Source: Loktanella sp. DSM 29012 (lineage in GTDB: Bacteria > Pseudomonadota > Alphaproteobacteria > Rhodobacterales > Rhodobacteraceae). From it: 64,000 nucleotides of DNA. Location: the NCBI RefSeq assembly GCF_900110705.1, contig NZ_FOEJ01000005.1:186001-250000 (forward strand), written 5' to 3'. The notes below the pieces were generated by a model. That model had not been told where the DNA came from and searched no databases. It was given only the letters and a program-made list of their open reading frames with translations. Of the stretch, positions 18,975-26,278 are shown in pieces; positions within the stretch are counted from its first letter, which is position 1; the number at the start of each line of letters is the position of its first letter. Both the position numbers and the translations under genes were made by a program.

Positions 18975-19270
18975 TCGTCCGCGACGTGGTGACCAAGGTC
19001 CGGTCCAAGAACGCAGGCCCCTTCTGGCTGACCATCGACATCTTCTGCGGCACGCCCGATGCCTTTGCCCGCATCCGCGACGGGTTGTCCACGGACCGGG
19101 TGGCCACAGCCCTCGCCGCCGATCCGGCCGCCATCAAACGCTTTGATATCGCGCCGCTTCACGTCGTGAAATTCTCGCTGCCCCGCCCCACGGTCCAGGG
19201 CGCGCTGGACGACCGCGACATGCATGGCGCAGGCTGGGCCCCTCTCATCGCGGAACTCGATCTGAACTGA
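18971..19270 (+). CDS. DUF4387 family protein (AtuA partner)
   Basis: 99 residues with VTKVRSKNAGPFWLTIDIFC and FSLPRPTVQGALDDRDMHG, the DUF4387 pattern. It overlaps the AtuA gene by 4 bp (ATGA). In many bacteria the two occur as a coupled pair or a fused protein, so it is probably a small subunit of the same enzyme. Function unknown. Confidence 0.8.
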   Translation: MIVRDVVTKVRSKNAGPFWLTIDIFCGTPDAFARIRDGLSTDRVATALAADPAAIKRFDIAPLHVVKFSLPRPTVQGALDDRDMHGAGWAPLIAELDLN

Positions 19271-19282
19271 ATGGGGGGGGGA

Positions 19283-19359
19283 TGGTACCACGTCCTGGTC
19301 TCGAACCAGGGACCTCTTGATCCACAATCAAGCGCTCTAACCAACTGAGCTAACGCGGC
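19283..19359 (-). tRNA. tRNA-His (anticodon GTG), CCA encoded
   Basis: Cloverleaf on the minus strand. Acceptor GCCGCGT pairs with ACGTGGT (two G-U). The D-arm contains TAGCTCAGTTGGTTAGAGC. The anticodon stem CTTGA/TCAAG encloses TTGTGGA (anticodon GTG). The T-arm CCTGG/CCAGG has loop TTCGAGA. Discriminator base A73 is followed by CCA in the DNA. The base before G1 is T, so there is no encoded G-1, as in the alphaproteobacterial tRNA-His type. Confidence 0.97.
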
Positions 19360-19442
19360 ACTGCGGGCGATTTACCGCCCCGCGATCCTGATTGCAAGTC
19401 CCGAAAACCTCGCCTAAACCCGTTCCAACCAAGGAGGGACCG

Positions 19443-19634
19443 ATGGGTATCAACGACGAACGCGACGTCGAGGCGAACATGCAGATCGGCCCGACCGAAC
19501 TGGGCATGGTCCGTCTGTTCGTCAGCGCAGGCAACACAGAGATCCCGATGGATTTCGACCCCGAAGAGGCCGAAGAAATCGCCGAGGAAATCCGCGCCGC
19601 AGCCGCAGCTGCCCGCGCCGTCAAACCGCGATAA
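19443..19634 (+). CDS. Small conserved acidic protein (DUF6324-like)
   Basis: 63 residues: MGINDERDVEANMQIGPTEL, then GMVRLFVSAG..IPMDFDPEEAEEIAEEI and an Ala/Arg tail. I recall this as a Rhodobacteraceae-restricted family of unknown function (DUF6324), from memory. The start at 19443 has a strong ribosome site AAGGAGGG, which rules out the in-frame ATG upstream at 19392. Confidence 0.75.
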   Translation: MGINDERDVEANMQIGPTELGMVRLFVSAGNTEIPMDFDPEEAEEIAEEIRAAAAAARAVKPR

Positions 19635-19760
19635 TCCATGCTAGGCCACTGACCGGCACCATTCCTCAGGTGCCACGGCCCTTCTTCTGGTCGAAAATAT
19701 CCGCCCCGCCGGCGAGGCGTCCCGCACCCTCAATCGGCGAGACGCATCCCGACCGGGTGC

Positions 19761-20237
19761 CTACACAGCCCCGAACCCGCTGACAAATCCCGGATCACGC
19801 GCGGCTTGCGCCCGTACGGCGGCGTGGCGCGCGAATTTCTGAACCATCACCTTGCGCCGCGCCGGGGCCAGCCTGGTTTCAGGCCCCATGCGCAAAATCT
19901 CGGCGTCATAGCCATCCGCGATGATCAGCCCCGTGTCATCAGGCAACAGGTCCGTGTCGAAATCCGGCCCGACCGCCCAGAAAAATCGGTCACACCATTC
20001 CAGGTAGCCCTGCCATTTGCCGTCCGACATGAAATCCACCCGGCTGGATTTGCATTCCACAATCCAGATTTCACCCTTAGGGCCCAATGCCATGACATCG
20101 ACCCGCAGGCCGGATGTCGGCACCAGTTCCTCGACCGTCACAAAATCATGACTGCGCATGTGACGCGACACACCACGCGCCAGGATCTGGCCCGGCATCA
20201 ACCCTTGCGTCGTCAGCGGATCAAGAACATGCGGCAT
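19761..20237 (-). CDS. mmcB: MmcB family DNA repair protein
   Basis: 158 residues with a PD-(D/E)XK-like core: LRVDVMALGPKGEIWIVECKSSRVDFMSD, with D, E and K in the order D..ECK. This fits MmcB (PF06319), known from Caulobacter as part of the response to mitomycin C damage. The family is presumed to be an endonuclease. A LexA-type site lies 11 bp upstream of the ATG, consistent with SOS control. Confidence 0.85.
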   Translation of the reverse strand: MPHVLDPLTTQGLMPGQILARGVSRHMRSHDFVTVEELVPTSGLRVDVMALGPKGEIWIVECKSSRVDFMSDGKWQGYLEWCDRFFWAVGPDFDTDLLPDDTGLIIADGYDAEILRMGPETRLAPARRKVMVQKFARHAAVRAQAARDPGFVSGFGAV

Positions 20238-20248
20238 GTCACTTATAT

Positions 20249-20263
20249 GAACAAAAGGTAAAC
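20249..20263 (-). promoter_or_regulatory. Probable LexA (SOS) box of mmcB
   Basis: On the minus strand the site is GTTTACCTTTTGTTC. That is one base from the alphaproteobacterial LexA consensus GTTC-N7-GTTC. It lies between 11 and 26 bp before the mmcB ATG, where LexA would block the promoter. Confidence 0.65.
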
Positions 20264-20301
20264 ATCGGTCAAGCCGCGACCGATTTTCGCGCCCCGCCCC
20301 C

Positions 20302-20330
20302 TTGCCGCCTTGCCTGCGCCATCATAGCTA
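20302..20330 (+). promoter_or_regulatory. Promoter of the structured intergenic RNA
   Basis: TTGCCG (20302-20307), 17-bp spacer, TAGCTA (20325-20330). The spacing is ideal for the housekeeping sigma factor. It would start transcription near 20337, the first base before the GGCGGG arm of the RNA. Confidence 0.55.
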
Positions 20331-20336
20331 GGGGTC

Positions 20337-20501
20337 AGGCGGGTTTCTGCTCTTCCCGTGCGCATGGGGGCTACATTCCAGTGGCCTTAAGCAAATCCGA
20401 GGGCGCTGGCTCTGTTCGGACCCTGGTCCGGTTAACCGGTGCCCACCTGTACATACAGGTCCTCGGGAATAAGCCCTCGCACGGTCGCTGCGGTTCCCGC
20501 C
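20337..20501 (+). ncRNA. Structured non-coding RNA candidate, about 165 nt (6S-like shape)
   Basis: No protein gene is convincing here, but nested complementary arms give one long rod. GGCGGG (20338-20343) pairs with CCCGCC (20496-20501). CCGTGCG (20356-20362) pairs with CGCACGG (20478-20484). GGC-C-TTA (20383-20389) pairs with TAAGCC (20470-20475). GGGCGCTGG (20401-20409) pairs with CCGGTGCCC (20436-20444). There are internal hairpins CGGAC/GTCCG and ACCTGT-ACAT-ACAGGT. A large bubble lies at 20363-20382. It has its own promoter and a terminator. The extended-hairpin-with-bubble shape recalls 6S RNA, but I cannot confirm the identity. The SRP and RNase P core motifs are absent. Confidence 0.6.
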
Positions 20502-20524
20502 ACAAAAAGCCCCGGCTTTTTGTG
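20501..20524 (+). terminator. Terminator of the structured RNA (bidirectional hairpin)
   Basis: CACAAAAAGC - CCCG - GCTTTTTGTG. The stem contains the A- and T-tracts, the classic shape of a bidirectional rho-independent terminator. It follows immediately after the closing arm of the RNA candidate. Confidence 0.75.
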
Positions 20525-20622
20525 GCGCGTGCGCAAGGCGCGTTTGCATCGCAAATGCGCGGCGGCACCCATCAGCGACGACGCACCACACCAACTCTCC
20601 CCGCACCCGGGGCGCAGCCCCG

Positions 20623-20658
20623 AAAAAGGGGTGGGTGGGCGGGCACCGCCCCCACCCC
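20623..20658 (-). terminator. Intrinsic terminator of the rib-nusB operon
   Basis: On the minus strand a GC stem (GGGGTGGGGGCGG pairing with CGCCCACCCACCCC around TGCC) is followed by TTTTT. It begins 7 bp after the nusB stop. Confidence 0.75.
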
Positions 20659-20664
20659 GGCCGA

Positions 20665-21132
20665 TCAGAACCCGTCCGGCAGCAATTCGTGCGCCATATG
20701 GTCCAGCACCGCATTGGTGAACCTTGGCTCTTTTGTTTCGGGAAAGAACGCCCCTGCAACGTCGACGAATTCCTTGATCACGACGCGCGGCGGTGTGTCA
20801 CCGATGATCAACTCTGCACCGGCGGCACGAAACAGCGCCCGCAATGTGGGGTCGATACGACCCAGCGGCCATTTCGCGACCAAGGCGCGGTCGGTCAGCT
20901 GGTCGATGCGGGCCTGTTCGTCCACGGCCTTTTCGATCAGCGCGCGGAACGTATCCACATCACCTTCGAGCATCTCGATATCGTCACGGATCTCGCCAAA
21001 GCGGTGATCCTCGAATTCCACGATCACGCGGTCGACGGTCTGGCCAATCGCTTCCATCTGGAACAGCGCCTGCACGGCATAGAGACGCGCTGCAGATTTC
21101 ATCTTGCGGCGCTGGTTGTTGGACAGGGTCAT
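20665..21132 (-). CDS. nusB: Transcription antitermination factor NusB
   Basis: 155 residues of the all-helical NusB fold: RRKMKSAARLYAVQALFQME at the N-terminus, then WPLGRIDPTLRALFRAAGAEL and the conserved VVIKEFVDVAGAFFPETKEPRFTNAVLDHM. It binds boxA RNA with NusE in rRNA antitermination. The ATG at 21132 overlaps the ribH stop (ATGA), which selects this start over a longer frame. Confidence 0.94.
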   Translation of the reverse strand: MTLSNNQRRKMKSAARLYAVQALFQMEAIGQTVDRVIVEFEDHRFGEIRDDIEMLEGDVDTFRALIEKAVDEQARIDQLTDRALVAKWPLGRIDPTLRALFRAAGAELIIGDTPPRVVIKEFVDVAGAFFPETKEPRFTNAVLDHMAHELLPDGF

Positions 21133-21656
21133 ACGGTCTCGCCGCCTTTTGCGAATGTTGTCGGCGCGAATCCCACACCGGTTTCGCGCGCGCCCCATTT
21201 GCGCGTCAATGCGATCAGATGCAACGCCGCCGCAGCGGCACCGCCGCCCTTGTTCTGGCCATCGGCCTGCGCACGTACTGCGGCCTGTTCATAGTTTTCA
21301 ACCGTCAGGATGCCGTTGCCGATGCACAGCCCCTGCAAACCCAGCAGCGTCAACCCGCGCGAGCTGTCATTGCAGACGGTGTCGTAATGCGTGGTCTCGC
21401 CACGGATCACACAGCCCAGCGCCACATAGCCGTGGTAATCGCCCATCCGTTCCGCGATCCCGATCGCACTGGGGATTTCCAGCGCGCCGGGCACCTGCAC
21501 GACCTCGACCTCGGCACCGGCCGCTTCGGCCACGGCGCGGGCACCGGCCACCTGCTGGTCAAAGATATCCTTGTAATAAGGCGATGCGACGATCAGCAGC
21601 CGGACCGGATCGGTAAATTCCGGCAAGGGCATTTCGAAATGGGATACTCCGGCCAT
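21129..21656 (-). CDS. ribH: 6,7-dimethyl-8-ribityllumazine synthase
   Basis: 175 residues. The substrate-binding segments VQVPGALEIPSAIG, ALGCVIRGETTHYDTVCND and GNGILTVENYEQA are intact, including the catalytic His in GETTHYD. It condenses the ribityl-pyrimidine with the four-carbon phosphate from RibB. It sits between ribB(X) and nusB with overlapping start and stop codons. Confidence 0.95.
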   Translation of the reverse strand: MAGVSHFEMPLPEFTDPVRLLIVASPYYKDIFDQQVAGARAVAEAAGAEVEVVQVPGALEIPSAIGIAERMGDYHGYVALGCVIRGETTHYDTVCNDSSRGLTLLGLQGLCIGNGILTVENYEQAAVRAQADGQNKGGGAAAAALHLIALTRKWGARETGVGFAPTTFAKGGETV

Positions 21657-22786
21657 CAGCCAATCTCCGATATCTTGCGGGTGCCGACGATTTCCAGACC
21701 ATAGGCATCAAGGCCCACGACCTTGGGCTGCGGCGAGTTTGTCAGCAGTTCGATCTTGTGCAGGCCGAGTGACGACAGGATCTGCGCCCCCAGCCCGTAT
21801 TGACGCAGGGTCTGGGGCGACACCTCGTCATCGGCCACCAGTTTCATGTGCAGATCGCGCAACAGGACCAGCACACCACGTCCTTCGGCGGCGATCAGTT
21901 CCATCGCATCGCTGAATTCATTGCGACGACCACGCGGGCCGGCACCCACGACGTCCAGCATCGGGTCCAGCGCGTGCATCCGCACCAGAACCGGTTCACC
22001 ACTGTCCACATCGCCCTTGACCAGCGCGATATGCTCGGCACCCTGGGTTTCGTCGGTATAGATTTTCAACTGCCATTCACCGCCGAATTCAGACGTGAAC
22101 GTGCTTTCGTCGCGCAGCCGCACCAGGTTGTCATGGCGGCGGCGATAGGAAATCAGGTCGCTGATGGTGCCGATCTTGAGGCCGTGAAATTGCGCGAAGG
22201 CCACGAGGTCGGGCAGACGCGCCATTTCACCATCGTCCTTCATGATCTCGCAGATCACGCCGGACGGGTTCAGACCGGCCAGCCGGGCAATATCGACGGC
22301 GGCCTCTGTATGACCTGCGCGGACCAGCACGCCGCCTTCGCGGGCGCGCAGCGGAAACACGTGACCGGGTGTCGCGATATCGGCTGCCCCCTTGGACGCA
22401 TCAATCGCAACCGACACGGTGCGGGCACGGTCATGGGCGCTGATGCCGGTGGTGACACCTTCGCGGGCCTCGATCGAGGTGGTGAAGGCCGTTTCGTGGC
22501 GCGAGGAATTGTTGGTCGACATCAGTTGCAGACCCAGCGCGTCGATCCGTGCGCCCGGCAACGACAAACAGATCAGGCCACGGCCGTAGGTCGCCATGAA
22601 ATTGATCGCGTCAGGCGTTGCCATCTGCGCGGGGATCACCAGATCCCCCTCGTTTTCGCGGTCTTCGTGGTCGACCAGTACGAACATGCGTCCGTTGCGG
22701 GCGTCCTCGATGATATCCTCGATCGGGCTGATGGCGTCTTTCCAGTTCACTTCGACTGGTCCGGGCGTCTCAAAGGCTTGCGTCAT
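21656..22786 (-). CDS. ribB: 3,4-dihydroxy-2-butanone-4-phosphate synthase with degenerate RibA-like domain (RibBX type)
   Basis: 376 residues. The N-terminal RibB domain (about 1-215) is intact: VDHEDRENEGDL, FMATYGRGLICL, HTEAAVDIARLAGL and the late GVICEIMKDDGEMARL. The C-terminal half aligns with GTP cyclohydrolase II in length, but at the zinc site it reads VLVRMHALDPMLDVVG, with none of the three cysteines of active RibA. It is therefore expected to make only the four-carbon precursor. This matches the RibBX variant described in Proteobacteria. It overlaps ribH by one base. Confidence 0.92.
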   Translation of the reverse strand: MTQAFETPGPVEVNWKDAISPIEDIIEDARNGRMFVLVDHEDRENEGDLVIPAQMATPDAINFMATYGRGLICLSLPGARIDALGLQLMSTNNSSRHETAFTTSIEAREGVTTGISAHDRARTVSVAIDASKGAADIATPGHVFPLRAREGGVLVRAGHTEAAVDIARLAGLNPSGVICEIMKDDGEMARLPDLVAFAQFHGLKIGTISDLISYRRRHDNLVRLRDESTFTSEFGGEWQLKIYTDETQGAEHIALVKGDVDSGEPVLVRMHALDPMLDVVGAGPRGRRNEFSDAMELIAAEGRGVLVLLRDLHMKLVADDEVSPQTLRQYGLGAQILSSLGLHKIELLTNSPQPKVVGLDAYGLEIVGTRKISEIG

Positions 22787-22858
22787 GGTCTGGTCCTCAT
22801 GCTTGTGCCGGACCTAGCCCAAGGCCGCCCAAAGGGAAAGACCGCTGAAGCCTGCAGG

Positions 22859-23464
22859 TCAGCCTTCGTAATCGCGCAGTCGTGCGACATAGCGCGCCAT
22901 GGTGTCGATTTCGAGGTTGATCGCGTCCCCGATCCGGCTGTCGCCCCATGTCGTCACCTGCTTGGTATGGGGAATGAGGTTCACGCCAAACGTCTGTCCA
23001 TCGACCTCGTTCACGGTCAGCGAGGTGCCGTTCAGCGCCACCGATCCCTTGGGCGCGATGAAACGCGCCAGATCACCCGGCGCGCGGAATGTCATGCGGG
23101 TGCTGTCGCCCTCGTCGCGCATATCGATCAGTTCCGCCACACCGTCGACATGGCCCGACACGATGTGTCCGCCCAATTCGTCCCCGACCTTGAGCGCGCG
23201 TTCTAGGTTCAGCCGTTGACCGACCGCCCAACCCTTGCGACCGATCGCGGTCTTGTCCACGGTTTCAGCACTGATCTGCACGTCGAACCAGCCGCGCGGG
23301 TCCTGCCCCTTGGCCACGACGGTCAGGCAAACCCCTTCGCAGGCAATGGAGGCCCCGATGTCGATACCGTCCACGTCATAGCTGGTGGCGATTCGCGCCT
23401 TCAGGTCGCCTTCTTGTGCGACGGATAAAACCTCGCCGATGTCGGTGACGATACCTGTGAACAT
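22859..23464 (-). CDS. ribE: Riboflavin synthase, alpha subunit
   Basis: 201 residues made of two lumazine-binding repeats (MFTGIVTDIGEVLSV... and LGGHIVSGHVDGVAEL...). The conserved CEGVCLTVV and NGTSLTVNEVDG lie in matching positions of the two halves. It converts lumazine to riboflavin. The ribosome site GAAGGAGATC is well placed. It lies 72 bp upstream of ribB(X) on the same strand and probably leads the operon ribE-ribB-ribH-nusB. Confidence 0.94.
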   Translation of the reverse strand: MFTGIVTDIGEVLSVAQEGDLKARIATSYDVDGIDIGASIACEGVCLTVVAKGQDPRGWFDVQISAETVDKTAIGRKGWAVGQRLNLERALKVGDELGGHIVSGHVDGVAELIDMRDEGDSTRMTFRAPGDLARFIAPKGSVALNGTSLTVNEVDGQTFGVNLIPHTKQVTTWGDSRIGDAINLEIDTMARYVARLRDYEG

Positions 23465-23598
23465 TGCGGATCTCCTTCACGCTTGCGCCAGCAGGTAAAG
23501 CGGCACACCCCATGTTTCAAGCATCTGACGCGGGTCCGATCCAACTCGGCCCCAATTATGCCTTGTCTGCGTCGTAGGGGTTATCTTAACTCGGATGG

Positions 23599-24900
23599 AT
23601 GCAATTGACTTCGATGACTGACCCCAGCGCTCGCCGCTTCTTGTTTTTGCAAGGTCCGCACGGCCCGTTCCTGTACCGGCTGGCCAAGATGCTGCGCGCG
23701 GCGGGTGCGCATGTGTCGCGGGTGGGGTTCAATGCGGGCGACAGGGCGTTCTGGTTCGGCGCACCCGGCTACATCGCGTTTCGTGGCAAACCAGAGGACT
23801 GGACCGATACGTTCCGTGACATCGTCGTGACCGGCGGGATCACGGATATCGTCCTGTATGGCGACACCCGCCCGATCCATGCGACGGCCGTGGACATCGC
23901 CCGCGCGATGGGTCTGCGTATCCACGTCTTTGAAGAAGGTTACATGCGGCCCTATTGGGTGACCTATGAGCGCGGCGGCACCAACGGTCATTCACGCCTG
24001 ATGAAAATGGATGTGGCCGACATGCAGGCCGCACTCGCCCGGTCCGACCTCGAGGTGCCGACGCCGCCTGCGCATTGGGGCGACATGCTGCACCATGTGT
24101 TCTACGGGGCGCTGTATCATTGGTTCGTGATGTTCCGGAACGGCGACTACCGCAATTTTGCCCGGCACCGCGACCTGCCTGTCGCGACCGAGGCCGCACT
24201 TTATACCAAACGGCTGATCCTGATGCCGCTGATCGCGCTGGACCGTCGGATCGCCACGCTGCGCATCCGCTACGGCGGATTTCCCTATCACCTCGTGCTG
24301 TTGCAGTTGGAACATGACGCCAGTTTTCAACAGCATTCGCCATTTACCCGGATGGAAGAATTCCTGAGCGTCGTGATGGAAGGCTTTGCCAAGGCAACAC
24401 CGCGCCACCATCATCTGGTCTTCAAGGCGCATCCGCTGGACAATGAACGCAGCCCCACGAAACGGATCATCCGGCGGCTGGCCAAACAGCATGGCGTCAG
24501 CGCGCGGGTGCATTTCGTGCGCGGCGGCAAGCTGGCAAAGTTGCTGGATCATGCCCGCACGGCCGTGACCGTCAATTCGACGGCAGCCCAACAGGTGTTG
24601 TGGCGGGGGATCCCTCTCAAGGTGTTTGGGGCCGCCGTCTATAACAAGCCGGAATTCGTGTCGGACCAACCCTTACCGGAATTCTTTGCCAGTCCGGATC
24701 GTCCCGATAGCCGCGCCTACAAGGATTATCGCCGGTTCCTGCTGGAGACGAGCCAGGTGCCCGGCGGGTTTTATTCCGCACGCGGCCGGCGCCAGCTGAT
24801 GCGGCAGGTCGTGGACATGATGCTGGCCGAAGACGATCCCTATGACACGCTGGCATCCGGCAAAAACCCGCCGCGCCAGCCGCTGCGTATCGTCAGCTAG
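23599..24900 (+). CDS. Capsule polysaccharide biosynthesis protein, KpsS-like
   Basis: 433 residues, Capsule_synth family (PF05159). It begins RRFLFLQGPHGPFLYRLAKML and has VFEEGYMRPYWVT, LVFKAHPLDNERSPT and VNSTAAQQVLWRGIPLKVFG, all typical of KpsS. KpsS and KpsC build the poly-Kdo linker on the lipid anchor of group 2 capsules. Neither ATG (23599 or 23614) has a good ribosome site, so the start is uncertain by five codons. Confidence 0.85.
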   Translation: MQLTSMTDPSARRFLFLQGPHGPFLYRLAKMLRAAGAHVSRVGFNAGDRAFWFGAPGYIAFRGKPEDWTDTFRDIVVTGGITDIVLYGDTRPIHATAVDIARAMGLRIHVFEEGYMRPYWVTYERGGTNGHSRLMKMDVADMQAALARSDLEVPTPPAHWGDMLHHVFYGALYHWFVMFRNGDYRNFARHRDLPVATEAALYTKRLILMPLIALDRRIATLRIRYGGFPYHLVLLQLEHDASFQQHSPFTRMEEFLSVVMEGFAKATPRHHHLVFKAHPLDNERSPTKRIIRRLAKQHGVSARVHFVRGGKLAKLLDHARTAVTVNSTAAQQVLWRGIPLKVFGAAVYNKPEFVSDQPLPEFFASPDRPDSRAYKDYRRFLLETSQVPGGFYSARGRRQLMRQVVDMMLAEDDPYDTLASGKNPPRQPLRIVS

Positions 24901-24953
24901 AATATATCACGAAACGCTGATGTTTCGCATGCAAAACATATTATGTCATATTT

Positions 24954-24971
24954 AACAGTTATTTAACTGTT
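24954..24971. repeat. Perfect AT-rich palindrome in the kpsS-export gene gap
   Basis: AACAGTTA-TT-TAACTGTT, in the 244-bp AT-rich gap 24901-25144. No T-tract follows on either strand, so it may be an operator rather than a terminator. A weak TTGACC...TAAAAA pair near 25074-25100 could be the promoter of the export gene. I see no gene in the gap. Confidence 0.45.
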
Positions 24972-25144
24972 GCGCCCGATCCTTGTATCCCGCATCTGGC
25001 GCGAACTGTCGCGGCAACATGGCAACAGTCATTTGCGGCGCGATTCCCGTCATGTACGCGGCAACTTTCTTTTTGACCCTCTCTGCCCTACGATAAAAAG
25101 AAAAATTCCGAGGCAGAACAATAACAGGTCGAGGAGACCGAGCC

Positions 25145-26275
25145 GTGACATCCCTGACTGTACGCCTGTCGAAAGGCGTGGCCCTGATCATGATCCTGGG
25201 CCTCATTTCGGCGTGCGCCCTGCCGCGCGTCGGCCCAAACAAACAAGAAATCTTTGCCGGGTCCGTCCTGCGCGAAGGTGATTCATTTGTGCTGACCGTC
25301 GATGACCGCGTCAATGCCATCGCAGCTGTGGCCCCCGCGCTGGGGTTTTCTGCGGGTTTTCTGAACGCGGGTGTCATCGGGTCCGACACGATCCGGCCTG
25401 GCGATACGCTGGGGCTGACGATCTTTGAAAACGTGGATGATGGTCTGATCGTCCCGCAAGGCGCCAATTCCACCCTGCTGGAAGAAGTGCAAGTTGACGG
25501 GGACGGGTTCATCTTTGTCCCCTATGCAGGCCGCATCCGTGCCGCGGGCAACACACCAGAGGCCATCCGCCGGATCATCACCGAACGGCTGGGCGATCAG
25601 ACACCTGACCCGCAGGTGCAGGTGCGCAGGCTGGCGGGCGACGGGGCAACCGTGTCCGTGGCCGGTGCCGTCAACGCGCAGGGCGTCTATCCGATCGAAC
25701 GTCCGACCCGCACACTGATTTCGATGTTGGCCGCAGCTGGTGGCGTGTCGATCAACCCTGAAATCGCGCGGGTCAAAATCCAGCGTGGCAGCCACACGGC
25801 CGAGATTTTCTATGACGATCTGTACGATAGCCCGCGCAATGACGTGGCGCTGCGCGGCGGCGACAACATCATCGTGAATGCCGATACCCGGTCCTTTACC
25901 GCGCTGGGGGCCACGGGCAGCCAGGAACGCGTGCCGTTCGAGACCAAGACGATTTCGGCCATCGAAGCCATTGCAACAGTGGGTGGACTGTCGTCGCTGA
26001 CAGCCGATCCCACGGGCGTTTTCGTGTTCCGCACCGAACCAGAGGCGATTGCAGAACAGCTGGTTGGTCTGGACCTGACCGGACCGCAGCGGGTCGTCTA
26101 TGTGCTGGATCTGACCCAGCCCAATGGCATGTTCACCGCGCGTGAATTCGCCATTCGCGACGGCGACACGGTCTATGTGACCGAAGCGCCCTTTGTCCGG
26201 TTCGACAAGACGGTCGCCGCCATCACCGGGTCGCTGTCCGCGACCTCGGCGCTGACGAATGCCTCTGGCCTGTAA
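25145..26275 (+). CDS. Polysaccharide export outer-membrane lipoprotein (Wza/KpsD-like)
   Basis: 376 residues with a GTG start behind GAGGAGACC. The lipoprotein signal ends LGLISAC, making Cys24 the lipidated residue. The poly_export domain (IRPGDTLGLTIFEN..VPYAGRIRAAGNTPEAIRRIITERL) is followed by SLBB-type repeats (VSVAGAVNAQGVYPIERPTRTLISMLAAAGGV). It forms the outer-membrane channel for capsule export. It lies between the KpsS and KpsC genes. Confidence 0.9.
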   Translation: MTSLTVRLSKGVALIMILGLISACALPRVGPNKQEIFAGSVLREGDSFVLTVDDRVNAIAAVAPALGFSAGFLNAGVIGSDTIRPGDTLGLTIFENVDDGLIVPQGANSTLLEEVQVDGDGFIFVPYAGRIRAAGNTPEAIRRIITERLGDQTPDPQVQVRRLAGDGATVSVAGAVNAQGVYPIERPTRTLISMLAAAGGVSINPEIARVKIQRGSHTAEIFYDDLYDSPRNDVALRGGDNIIVNADTRSFTALGATGSQERVPFETKTISAIEAIATVGGLSSLTADPTGVFVFRTEPEAIAEQLVGLDLTGPQRVVYVLDLTQPNGMFTAREFAIRDGDTVYVTEAPFVRFDKTVAAITGSLSATSALTNASGL

Positions 26276-26278
26276 GTC

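Noticed and set aside
20114-21007. A long plus-strand frame across mmcB leader, the RNA candidate and nusB
   Set aside because: Crosses a LexA box, promoter, terminators and a convergent real gene; low-complexity Pro/Arg/Ser sequence.
22787-23598. FMN riboswitch at the riboflavin genes
   Set aside because: The gaps before ribE and ribB are short and lack the conserved RFN element stems.
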